From positions 1 to 10,739 of the forward strand of contig JAJXVI010000033.1 in the NCBI GenBank assembly GCA_021782195.1: 10,739 bases of DNA, given 5' to 3'. Both the position numbers and the translations under genes were made by a program. Under the pieces are notes generated by a model. The model ran no database searches, was not told the DNA's origin, and saw only the letters and a list, made by a program, of their open reading frames with translations. Below, piece by piece: positions 1 to 7,525 of the stretch; position 1 is the stretch's first letter, and every line of letters begins with the position of its first letter. The DNA is from a bacterium. Its GTDB lineage: Bacteria > Vulcanimicrobiota > Xenobia > RGZZ01.

Positions 1-1
1 C

Positions 2-3000
2 GCGCACGCTCAAGATGTGCGAACGCTCCTTCACGCGCTGTTTCACCCGTCGCTGACGGTCCGAACCGCCGCGTCGCGATATGCGGCGATGCAAGTTCCA
101 GACGGCGACCTGGCGGAGGTTCTCTTTCGCGTCGCACCCATCGTGCGAAGGCACCTGTTGCGCGCTATCAGCGGAGCGTCCCGAACTGCCCTTGCCGAGC
201 GCGTGTACCCGGAACTTGTTTCTCGCCTCGGGATTGACGACGCTGTCGCGATTCTCCCGGCCTGTGGACCCGAATTTGTTGCCGCGCAACTTCCGCAGGT
301 GGCGCATCGGCTCGTGGCCTGGAAGACCTGCGCGCGCCGTCATCCGGCGCCCGTTGCCCGGCACCTGGCCGCGATATTGCGGTCGGCGCGTCTGCAGGAG
401 CGTGACGCCATCTGGTTGCGCTTCGATGCACCCCTCGAGGAACTCCTGAAGACGCGTGCGGACGAAATGCTCGACCTTCTGCTTGATCTCGCTCCAACCC
501 GCGTGCCCGAAGCCTTCTTGCGCAGCGCCGGTCTTCTGGCGCGACGCTTCCCCGAACGGACGGTGCGCCTCATCACGGCTTGCGCCCTGCGCCCGTTCTG
601 GGAGCAGCGCGGGTTTCCGCCCGGACTTTGCGCCGAGCTGCGCAGGTTTACACCGTCGCAACTGGAGTCTGTGCTCGGGGTGTTGCGGGAGGCCCCGCGC
701 CATCTGGCACGGGCGATGCTCGAACTGGCGCCGTCAAGCCGTGCCGCTCTGTTCACGCAACTGTACGGATCCATCACGAGCCAGGCATTTCCAGACCGCG
801 TATGGCCTGACGAACTCCTCGACGCCATGCCTTCCGAACCCAGAACCTTGCTTGTCGAACGAATGGCTCGCCGACCCGAGATCCGCGACAATCCACACGA
901 CAATCTTCGACTGTGGTCGAGACGCCCCATCGAGGTGGCTCGCGCTCGCCTCGACGAAGCCACGCGGAGCCCTGTGGCGTCCGAGCGCGCGGAGGCGTGG
1001 GAGTGGCTCGTCGACTGTACCGCGCGCAGTCGACGTGGCATGGAAGAGACCCTTGCGGCACTCCAGCGTTTGCGAAACGAGCACGACCCCGTGCGTTGTG
1101 GTGCGTTCAATGCGCTTGCGCGCTGTTCTGGCGCACTGTTTGAACCGTCCCACGTGGATCTTCTCGAGTCGCTCACGACGTTTCCGCTGGAGGCACGTGA
1201 CACCTCCTTCGAGACCCGGCATGCCATGCACGTGCTTGCGTGTTCCCTGTTGCGATCTCACGCGCGGTCCCCCGAGAGCCCGCTCTTTGCGTTTGCAGTC
1301 AGCCTGTTGAGACGACTGTGCCAGCATCAGGGAACCATGCGCCTGACGCAGCTTCGACTGCTTCCACGCGGGGTGGAGCGGCCGATCGTGGAGGCCATCC
1401 TGCCGTTCTTGCGAGAGGCCGGCAACCGTGAGAGCCACTCCCTGCTGCTTGCCGTTTCTGTGGCCTTCGGGCGCCGCGCACACCCTGTCGACGAACTGGG
1501 TCATCTACTGGAGCCTGTGGCGCTTTCCCGTTCCCCCATCGCGGCCAGGGCGATTGCGGCGTGGCTGGCCGCCCCCCGCACGCGTGACGAGCGCGTGGAG
1601 AAGCTCCTGGCTTCCGACCCCTCGGCCGTTTCGGTGCCTGCCGTCTTCATCCACCTGCATCGCCGTCGCCAGGACCTGCTCGACCCGTACCTCGAGGGGC
1701 GTCCGGTGCAGGGTTACTTCCTGACCGGTCGCACGGTCTACGTGCCGCCTGCGAGGCGTGGTTTTGATCGCTGGTTACCGCGCCAGCAGCGCGCATTCGG
1801 TCGCTACCTGGAGACGGTGGCCCAGGACGCGCGACGCCCGACGTGGGAACGGGTTTCTGCGGTACGTGGCTATGCAGCCCTTCCCGCGGCCGACATGACC
1901 ATCCTCGAGCGATTTTCGGAGGCCGCCGACCCGAGTCTCGTCGAGGCCGCGCTGGGCGTGGCGGTGTGGGCCGACGATTCGCGTGTGGCGCTGCCCTTGC
2001 TGTTGCGCAACCTCGACGGTGATCGCGCACGGGTGGCGGTGTACGCCCTGGGACGCGCGCTTCGTGTGCTTGAGCCGGAGCGCGCTGCGAGCGTGCTCGA
2101 CGAACTCCTCGCGCGTCCGCGGTTGCGCATCACGGTCCAGAAGGAACTGCTGCGTCTATGGTCGCGGATGCCGGGCGGCGCGGGGCTCTCCACGGTTGTT
2201 TCCTGGTGGGAGCGGGCTGACGTGCATCCCGACGTGCGACTGGCGTGCGTGCAGGTGATGCGCTCCCGGCTCGACACACCGGCCTCGTGGACGGTCCTCG
2301 AGGCCGCGGCCCGTGCGGAGAGCCGTTTTGTTGCGCGGAGTCTGCTCGACGTCTGTCCCGAGACGATTCATCGGGTCCATCGTGCCCGATATGCGGAACT
2401 CGTCCTGCGACTGTCATTTCACGCTGACGTGCGGGTCCGGCGCGCCGCCCTGGAACAGTTCTACACCTGGTCCCAGGGAGTGGAGGAACGCTTTGCGCGG
2501 CGCGCCGCGGCCATCGTGGAGACGCTCGACGGCAGCCCCGAATGGCACGATGCAGTCATGGCCCTGCTCGCGCTGGCGGTTGAGGGGGGTGAGGCCGCGG
2601 GCGTGCTGAGCGACCTGTGCGCGGCGCTGTCGGCTGGGGACGGCGCTGCGGACGGCGCTGCGGACGGCGCCGCGGACCCGTCCCGTGACCGCCCTCGGAC
2701 GCAGCGCGCCCTTTCGATCGCGCACGCGCTTCTGGACTGGCCCGGGCAGGCGCGCTTGCGCAACGCGCCCGCCATCCTGACGATTGCCGGCCATCTCGAC
2801 CCTGTCTGTCCGCTTGAAGCTGCGGCGCTGCGACTTTCGACCGTGAATCTTGCGGATGCGGCGGCGCCTGCATCCATCCTGGCGCTCGCGGAGCACTCTA
2901 CGGTGCCGCGCATGCTCTGGCTCCCACTTGCGGATCTCGCCACAACGACCTTCCAACACGCTCCACTTCCGTGGGAGCCGTCTCACGCTGCGACGATCGT

Positions 3001-3202
3001 GTCGGCTCTGGAGCAAGCATCGTCGGCCCGTTGCCGACTGCTCGCGCTGGCCCTGCTCAGGGAATGCGGACCTCGCGCCGCCTGGTCGGAGACGTTCCGG
3101 CTCTCACTGGCCCGCCTGCGCAATGACGTCGACGACGTCGTGCGCTACCTTGCGTGCCGCCTTTTCATTGTCGACGAGCGCACGGGGGCGTTGACCGGCT
3201 GA
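2..3202 (+). CDS. Giant HEAT/ARM-like repeat protein, 5'-partial
   Basis: The frame is open to the left edge. The first available start is GTG at 17 (1061 residues), but it has no Shine-Dalgarno and sits directly on a repeat helix (LLHALFHPSLTVRTAA), so the true start is probably upstream. Residues below count from that GTG. The protein is almost wholly helical, with Leu/Ala/Arg-rich helix pairs typical of HEAT/ARM solenoids. These are clearest at about 634-800 (for example DPSLVEAALGVAVWADDSRV and HPDVRLACVQVMRSRL) and at the C-terminus (NDVDDVVRYLACRLF). There is no signal peptide or membrane segment, so it is likely cytoplasmic. A stretch at 565-594 with YFLTGRTVYVPP and GFDRWLPRQQR breaks the helical pattern and looks like a specific conserved block. 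A tandem DGAA linker at 875-886 separates the last helical domain. No catalytic motif was seen. HEAT solenoids usually act as protein-binding scaffolds; the partner is unknown. Its stop lies 5 bases from the convergent gene's stop. Confidence 0.88.
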   Translation, partial: AHAQDVRTLLHALFHPSLTVRTAASRYAAMQVPDGDLAEVLFRVAPIVRRHLLRAISGASRTALAERVYPELVSRLGIDDAVAILPACGPEFVAAQLPQVAHRLVAWKTCARRHPAPVARHLAAILRSARLQERDAIWLRFDAPLEELLKTRADEMLDLLLDLAPTRVPEAFLRSAGLLARRFPERTVRLITACALRPFWEQRGFPPGLCAELRRFTPSQLESVLGVLREAPRHLARAMLELAPSSRAALFTQLYGSITSQAFPDRVWPDELLDAMPSEPRTLLVERMARRPEIRDNPHDNLRLWSRRPIEVARARLDEATRSPVASERAEAWEWLVDCTARSRRGMEETLAALQRLRNEHDPVRCGAFNALARCSGALFEPSHVDLLESLTTFPLEARDTSFETRHAMHVLACSLLRSHARSPESPLFAFAVSLLRRLCQHQGTMRLTQLRLLPRGVERPIVEAILPFLREAGNRESHSLLLAVSVAFGRRAHPVDELGHLLEPVALSRSPIAARAIAAWLAAPRTRDERVEKLLASDPSAVSVPAVFIHLHRRRQDLLDPYLEGRPVQGYFLTGRTVYVPPARRGFDRWLPRQQRAFGRYLETVAQDARRPTWERVSAVRGYAALPAADMTILERFSEAADPSLVEAALGVAVWADDSRVALPLLLRNLDGDRARVAVYALGRALRVLEPERAASVLDELLARPRLRITVQKELLRLWSRMPGGAGLSTVVSWWERADVHPDVRLACVQVMRSRLDTPASWTVLEAAARAESRFVARSLLDVCPETIHRVHRARYAELVLRLSFHADVRVRRAALEQFYTWSQGVEERFARRAAAIVETLDGSPEWHDAVMALLALAVEGGEAAGVLSDLCAALSAGDGAADGAADGAADPSRDRPRTQRALSIAHALLDWPGQARLRNAPAILTIAGHLDPVCPLEAAALRLSTVNLADAAAPASILALAEHSTVPRMLWLPLADLATTTFQHAPLPWEPSHAATIVSALEQASSARCRLLALALLRECGPRAAWSETFRLSLARLRNDVDDVVRYLACRLFIVDERTGALTG
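2639..2674 (+). repeat. In-frame 12-bp tandem repeat, three units
   Basis: Three adjacent copies of GACGGCGCTGCG; the third differs by one T-to-C change that keeps the same amino acid. They lie inside the HEAT-protein gene and encode Asp-Gly-Ala-Ala three times, followed by another Asp. The unit length is a multiple of three, so gain or loss of copies would lengthen or shorten the linker without shifting frame. It probably forms a flexible loop between the last helical domains. Confidence 0.9.
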
Positions 3203-3207
3203 ACCGA

Positions 3208-5556
3208 TCAGCGTCGCGCTCTTCGGTACTCGTGTATGAGCAGGAGCGCTCCCCCGACCATGGTGAGGGCCGTGATCAGGAGGCCGAGTCGGAACGAGCG
3301 CGGCCGGTAGACCATGGCCAGATGGTGGAGACCCGCCGGGCAGTACACGCCGCGCAGGATATCGTCGACGCGGACAATGGGTGCGGGTCTGCCGTCGACG
3401 GTTGCGTCCCAGCCCGGGTAGTCGATCTCTGAGAACACCACGAGCGCTGGTGCGGCCAAGCTTGCCGTGGCTCCGAGTGCGTCGTCCTCATCTTGATCCA
3501 GCGAGACCTTGAGCCGCTCGTGAGGACGCGGCGGGGGGAGCGTGAACCCGGGCGGTCGCGAGAGCAGTGCGACCCGGTCTGGAATGAAGCGACGACTCCG
3601 GAGATCTTCCAGCGTCTGTTTCTCCGTGGTCACGACGCGGTAGGAGGGTACTGCCCAGACGCGTCCGAGGGCGCCCGGAACGTTTCGGATCCACAGCGCG
3701 CCTCCAGTGGTGAGCGGAAAGGTGCGCACGTGTGGTGGAGGCGTCTCGCCCGGGGGAAGATACTCGATGACGTGTCTGAGGTCGAGGATGCGGGTCATGG
3801 CCGATTGGAGCGGTGTCATCACGAAGAAGCCGTTGTGGTGCATGAAGCCCGTGTCGTTGGCGGCCGGCGTGTCGTCCGTCTGGCTGAAGTATAGATAGTC
3901 GATGTAGCGCCGCAGGAAGAGCGGATTTGTCCCCTGGATGTTGCGAACTCCCAGGGCCGCACACCACGTGGCGACCTGGGTGGGTATCTCTACGGCGGAA
4001 TGCGTCATCACGCGACCGTGCAGGAGCGCGGGCGTGTGGAGCACGGCCAGGTCGGGGGAACCGGCAGGGCTGGCCTGACCCTTTACGTAACGAGCGCTGA
4101 AGGTGAGGAGGTCGATGGTCACGAGCATCACGAGCCCGGCGGTGCCCCAGCCTGCAAAGCCAGGAAATCGGCCCATCGCGGCCGAGATAAGCGTGCCGAT
4201 CAGGAGCGCTGACGCGATGACGAGATCCGTCGACGGGAAGTTCAACTGTTGTTGAGCGCGAACCAGGAGCGCCCACAGCAACAGCGCGGAGACCGACGCG
4301 GCGGCGAGCGGGGCAAGTCCGGCCAGGGCGGCCCGTTCGCGTGGCGAGCGATACCGTGAGAGCGCGCTCACGCCGTACGCTCCGAGCACCGAGACGCCGA
4401 TGACGGTGAGGACCATCCAGCGCGGGGGAACGCGGAACTTGCCGAACAGCGGCAGCACGCGGCGCATCACGTCGTGCAGTCCAAAGACGTGGTTGCCGAG
4501 CGACACGATGATGCCCGAGGCGGCAAGCAGCAGGAAGAAGACGGTGCGTCCCCCGTTGCGTTCCACATCGCACAACGATGCAAAGACAAGTACAAGCGTG
4601 ACGAGACCGACGTAGAAGCAGGTTTCGTGGAAGGTGTAGCCCCCGTGCCAGGTGCCGGCCACCATGGGATTTCCGAGCGCGTACGGGTTCAAGAGCGTCC
4701 AGAGCATCTTCGGCGCCGCCGTGTCAATCGAGGAGTAGGCAGACGTGACGGCGGGTTCGCGGGTCGTGAACGAGGTCAACTCGAGCATCGGCACGATCTG
4801 CACGGCTCCGAGCGCCATGGCTGCCACCGGAACGGTCAGGGCCCACGCGACGATGTGCGCGACGGAACGAAGGGAAGCGCCGTCACGACAGTCTGCCACG
4901 AGATACAGGCCGTAGAGCCCGGTTGCAACGCTTCCGATGTAGACCATCTGAGGGGCGCCTCCCAGCAGCATGAGGCAGAGGAAGACCGTCCCCGCGACGA
5001 GCCAGATGACCGCCGGGCGACGCTGTGCGAGTGATTCTCGCCAGTAGCGTTCCACTGACCCCAACAGGCCGGGAATCCAGACGTAGGAACCCAGCATGGG
5101 GAGCTGGCTCAGGTGAAGCACTGGAAATGCGGAAAACCCGAAGATGATTGCACCGCACAGCGCGCTGCCGGCGCCAAGTGGATCCGAAGGGCGCAGGGAT
5201 CGCAGCCAGGCGTACATGAGCACCATGGCGATGAAGAAGTGCAGTCCGACGAACATGACCATCGCGGGTCCTGTTGGAATCAGATAGAACAGCACGTTGG
5301 GAGGGTAGAAGAGCTGGCGCTGGATGTCGGCCATGTGGGGCATGCCACAGAACTCGTAGGGAAGCCAGAAACTTACGTGACCTTGCTGTGCCAGCCGGTA
5401 GAGGAGCGATTTCCACGGAAAGAACCAGTACGCGAGGTCGTCGTAGGCCAGGGTCTGGTGCGCGATGAGAAAGCGCCCGAAAAAAAGAAGCGGAACCAGT
5501 GCAAGGAAGGCAATCGAGACGAGCGTCCGCGTCAGCGGACTGGAAAATCGCAACAT
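3208..5556 (-). CDS. YfhO-family polytopic membrane glycosyltransferase (GT-C fold)
   Basis: 782 residues, a normal length for the YfhO family. An N-terminal membrane helix (about 12-32) leads to the first outside loop with YDDLAYWFFPW (38-48), whose paired Asp fits the GT-C catalytic position. The family-like stretches FWLPYEFCGMPH and FYPPNVLFYL follow. About twelve more hydrophobic segments lie between 97 and 485, with the hallmark KFRVPPRW at 373-380. A large extracytoplasmic domain follows (about 490-755), carrying the typical end motifs YPGWDATVDG (713-722) and RGVYCPAGLHHL plus MVYRPRSF (735-755). One last helix (757-775) ends in a basic tail. Known YfhO relatives transfer sugars from polyprenyl-phosphate carriers onto envelope polymers or lipids; the acceptor here cannot be read from sequence. 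No glycan gene cluster flanks it. ATG 5556 is the natural N-terminus because the first helix begins right after it, although no Shine-Dalgarno is present. Confidence 0.88.
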   Translation of the reverse strand: MLRFSSPLTRTLVSIAFLALVPLLFFGRFLIAHQTLAYDDLAYWFFPWKSLLYRLAQQGHVSFWLPYEFCGMPHMADIQRQLFYPPNVLFYLIPTGPAMVMFVGLHFFIAMVLMYAWLRSLRPSDPLGAGSALCGAIIFGFSAFPVLHLSQLPMLGSYVWIPGLLGSVERYWRESLAQRRPAVIWLVAGTVFLCLMLLGGAPQMVYIGSVATGLYGLYLVADCRDGASLRSVAHIVAWALTVPVAAMALGAVQIVPMLELTSFTTREPAVTSAYSSIDTAAPKMLWTLLNPYALGNPMVAGTWHGGYTFHETCFYVGLVTLVLVFASLCDVERNGGRTVFFLLLAASGIIVSLGNHVFGLHDVMRRVLPLFGKFRVPPRWMVLTVIGVSVLGAYGVSALSRYRSPRERAALAGLAPLAAASVSALLLWALLVRAQQQLNFPSTDLVIASALLIGTLISAAMGRFPGFAGWGTAGLVMLVTIDLLTFSARYVKGQASPAGSPDLAVLHTPALLHGRVMTHSAVEIPTQVATWCAALGVRNIQGTNPLFLRRYIDYLYFSQTDDTPAANDTGFMHHNGFFVMTPLQSAMTRILDLRHVIEYLPPGETPPPHVRTFPLTTGGALWIRNVPGALGRVWAVPSYRVVTTEKQTLEDLRSRRFIPDRVALLSRPPGFTLPPPRPHERLKVSLDQDEDDALGATASLAAPALVVFSEIDYPGWDATVDGRPAPIVRVDDILRGVYCPAGLHHLAMVYRPRSFRLGLLITALTMVGGALLLIHEYRRARR

Positions 5557-5562
5557 TTCTCT

Positions 5563-5568
5563 ATACTA
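5563..5568 (-). promoter_or_regulatory. Possible -10 element giving a leaderless yfhO-like mRNA
   Basis: On the minus strand the hexamer TAGTAT (pattern TAnnnT) ends 6 bases before the ATG at 5556, separated by AGAGAA. This is the spacing expected if transcription starts at the start codon itself. No Shine-Dalgarno is visible upstream and no -35 match stands 17 bases away. An overlapping alternative, TATAGA, lies even closer to the ATG. The rest of the 179-base gap (5557-5735) shows no gene and no convincing terminator. Confidence 0.3.
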
Positions 5569-5735
5569 TCGCAATCGCTGCATCGCGACGCCGCGTCTGC
5601 CGAGCTTCTTGCCGACTCCGGCTGCACCGTAAGCGCAGAACGGCCTGTCGCGAACAGGTTGTGTCCCCGTTCGCCCAGACCGTTCCACGTGCTGTGTGCG
5701 TCTGCAAGACAGGAAGGGCGCAGGATGCGATCGGA

Positions 5736-7232
5736 CTAGACCGGTGGCATCATGGTCTCGTCAACCTCGAGGATCTCCCCCATCATGGAGAAGTCAGCGT
5801 CAGGCGTCTCCATCTCCAGTACAGCCTCGTGCGACTCCGGAGGCGGTTCCGGATGTTCCGTGGCGGGCGACGGGTTTCGCTGGGTTGCCGCTGACTCGGT
5901 CTTCGAGGGGGTCGGTTCCACGGTAGCTGCCGGCCGCGGCATGCTCGTGCTACGACCACGGGCGTCGATCTCGAGGACGTCTCCGGGAGGCGAGATGTGT
6001 TCCATCACGGCATCCTGGATCGAGACCGGAGTCAGCGTGCCGAAGTCACTCATCACGGCTTTCAGGACCGTCTTCTCCTTGCGGCTGAAGATGGACATCA
6101 AGCGCTCCTCCACCCCTCGCAGGGAGTCGAGAAAGTCAAACTCGGACCCGGCGTTGCTCTTCTCCAGGTGGTGGCGCATCAGCACCGAGATTCGCTCGGT
6201 GGCAATGACAATCACGTGTTCGAGGCGGTAGGCGGCAACGTGCGCATTGATGAGATACGACTCTTCAAGCGTGACCTTGCGATTTGCAACCACGATCAGG
6301 TAGAGCTGGTCGTTGATCGTGACGAAAAAGTTTGTGAGATTACCCTCACCCGTGTGGATGTGGACCTGCTGGTTTGCGATGCCGGCAGACTCGAGCGCAC
6401 CGAGGACTCGCACCACAAGCCAGTAGTCGTGGTCAATCAACTTGCGGCCAAATTCAGTGGGCGTGATAATCTCGTCGACCATCTCCTCGCTGACTGAATT
6501 TCCGCAGATGAAGCATTTGAAGGTCTTCTGGGAAGGGTCTTCGATGGCCGCTCGCGAGGACACGCGCAGGATCTGCTGGCCGGTCTTGCGGCACAGGACC
6601 GCATAGTCCTTGCTGACGATGCCCAGGTCTTCGAAACGCTTTACAAAGCGTTCCGTCACTGCACGGTCCTGTGAGAGGCCCTGACTGAAACGCGCAAGGA
6701 ACACCGAACTGGCGCTCATGATCTGCGACAGCAGGCGCTGTGCTGCTTCGTTCTCGAGTTCTCGCGACGCCTCGACCTCGCGAGCCGTGGGTACGCGAAC
6801 CTCGGACTCGTTGGCGAGTGACTGGCTGACTTCGGCGTCCGGTCCGGCGGAAAGCCACGCCAGGTCTTTTCGCTCGGTTGTCTTGCGGACAATCTTGAGC
6901 AGTGTGTCAAAATAATCGGCATAGTCGGAAGGTTCGTTGCGTGTGATCACACCGGCTTCGAACGGCCCACCGCTTCGCTGCTGGCGGTAGTACATCACGG
7001 TGTCATCGTCACGCAGGATGATATCTCCCAGGAGCAGTGGCACGGTGGACTTGCGGTGCTCGTTGAGCAGCCACTCCTCGGTCTCCTCGTTACCGAGTCC
7101 GAGTCGTTTGAAGTACTCTCGACGAACGCCGTTGATGAGCGGAGACAGGCTGCTGTCTACCTGTCGCTGGAACTCGAACGCCTGCAGACTGTCGAACTGC
7201 ACATCGAGGCGCCGCCTCACGATCTTGAGCAT
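5736..7232 (-). CDS. Unrecognised 498-aa protein; Cys cluster, nuclease-like fold, acidic tail
   Basis: I do not recognise this family. It has no signal peptide or membrane helix, so it is likely cytoplasmic. An N-terminal region (1-125) is mixed and charged. A Glu-rich helical stretch follows (about 150-205). A possible zinc site comes next, with Cys214 in LCRKTG and Cys240-Cys243 in KCFICG; only three Cys are evident. Residues 268-350 run WLVVRVLGALESAGI (helix), FFVTI, then LYLIVVANRKV (strand), then a helix, then HVIVIATERIS. This order resembles PD-(D/E)XK restriction-endonuclease-like domains, but the acidic-x-Lys motif is replaced by A-N-R-K, so activity is unlikely. Residues 416-498 are Pro/Glu-rich and probably disordered. 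The tail repeats a short motif: VLEID (419-423), VLEME (471-475) and ILEVD (487-491). It lies 293 bases downstream of the TPR gene on the same strand and may have its own promoter. The gene call is firm; the fold is inference. Confidence 0.88.
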   Translation of the reverse strand: MLKIVRRRLDVQFDSLQAFEFQRQVDSSLSPLINGVRREYFKRLGLGNEETEEWLLNEHRKSTVPLLLGDIILRDDDTVMYYRQQRSGGPFEAGVITRNEPSDYADYFDTLLKIVRKTTERKDLAWLSAGPDAEVSQSLANESEVRVPTAREVEASRELENEAAQRLLSQIMSASSVFLARFSQGLSQDRAVTERFVKRFEDLGIVSKDYAVLCRKTGQQILRVSSRAAIEDPSQKTFKCFICGNSVSEEMVDEIITPTEFGRKLIDHDYWLVVRVLGALESAGIANQQVHIHTGEGNLTNFFVTINDQLYLIVVANRKVTLEESYLINAHVAAYRLEHVIVIATERISVLMRHHLEKSNAGSEFDFLDSLRGVEERLMSIFSRKEKTVLKAVMSDFGTLTPVSIQDAVMEHISPPGDVLEIDARGRSTSMPRPAATVEPTPSKTESAATQRNPSPATEHPEPPPESHEAVLEMETPDADFSMMGEILEVDETMMPPV

Positions 7233-7244
7233 CGCTGTTCACGA

Positions 7245-7252
7245 CCTTTCCC
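7245..7252 (-). promoter_or_regulatory. Imperfect Shine-Dalgarno for the 498-aa protein
   Basis: The minus strand reads GGGAAAGG, ending 12 bases before the ATG at 7232. The purine run is good but the spacing is longer than the usual 5-9. It is the only candidate near this start and supports ATG 7232 over a later one. Confidence 0.4.
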
Positions 7253-7421
7253 ATCTGCCTGTGGTCAAACACGGAAGCATATCGCCGACACTGCTCACCG
7301 GAGTACGGAGGCGACGTCTCCTGCCAGGATGACCTTACCCCAGGCAACCAGCGCCGGAGGTCACCACGTCAGCTCAGCGCCCATCTGATCGCTTCCACTG
7401 CTCACCAGAACGAACCCGACC

Positions 7422-7451
7422 CGGAAGAGTCTGCTTCCGCTAGATGCAGAC
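7422..7451 (+). other. Possible H-type RNA pseudoknot in the 293-base intergenic gap
   Basis: CGGAAG (7422-7427) can pair with CTTCCG (7434-7439). GTCTG in the loop (7429-7433) can pair with CAGAC (7447-7451). This leaves connecting loops of one base (7428) and seven bases (7440-7446), a workable geometry for a plus-strand RNA; on the minus strand the loop lengths are unfavourable. Both flanking genes are on the minus strand, so a plus transcript would be a separate RNA. The stems are short and could arise by chance. The rest of 7233-7525 shows no credible gene or classical terminator. Confidence 0.2.
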
Positions 7452-7525
7452 GGGGCCCTATTCGATGGCACTCTTGAAATTCCTCGTCAGTTCCCATTTT
7501 CAAACCGTCCCGTCGCCCCGTGCGG

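Noticed and set aside
340..1227. Long minus-strand reading frame opposite the HEAT gene
   Set aside because: Ser/Arg-rich composition without any domain pattern; typical antisense shadow at high GC.
3488..4573. 361-codon minus-strand frame inside the YfhO-like gene
   Set aside because: Arg/His/Pro-rich and without hydrophobic segments; the overlapping frame shows the full YfhO motif set.
5644..5658. Hairpin CCTGT/ACAGG as a terminator of the 498-residue gene
   Set aside because: Only five pairs and no T-run after it on either strand.
5113..5739. Plus-strand frame spanning the start of the YfhO-like gene and the following gap
   Set aside because: Overlaps the well-supported N-terminal membrane region and has no recognisable pattern or ribosome-binding site.
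7474..7503. TTGAAA/TTTCAA inverted repeat after the TPR gene as a terminator
   Set aside because: AT-rich 6-bp stem with a loop of about 18 bases and no following T-run; too weak.
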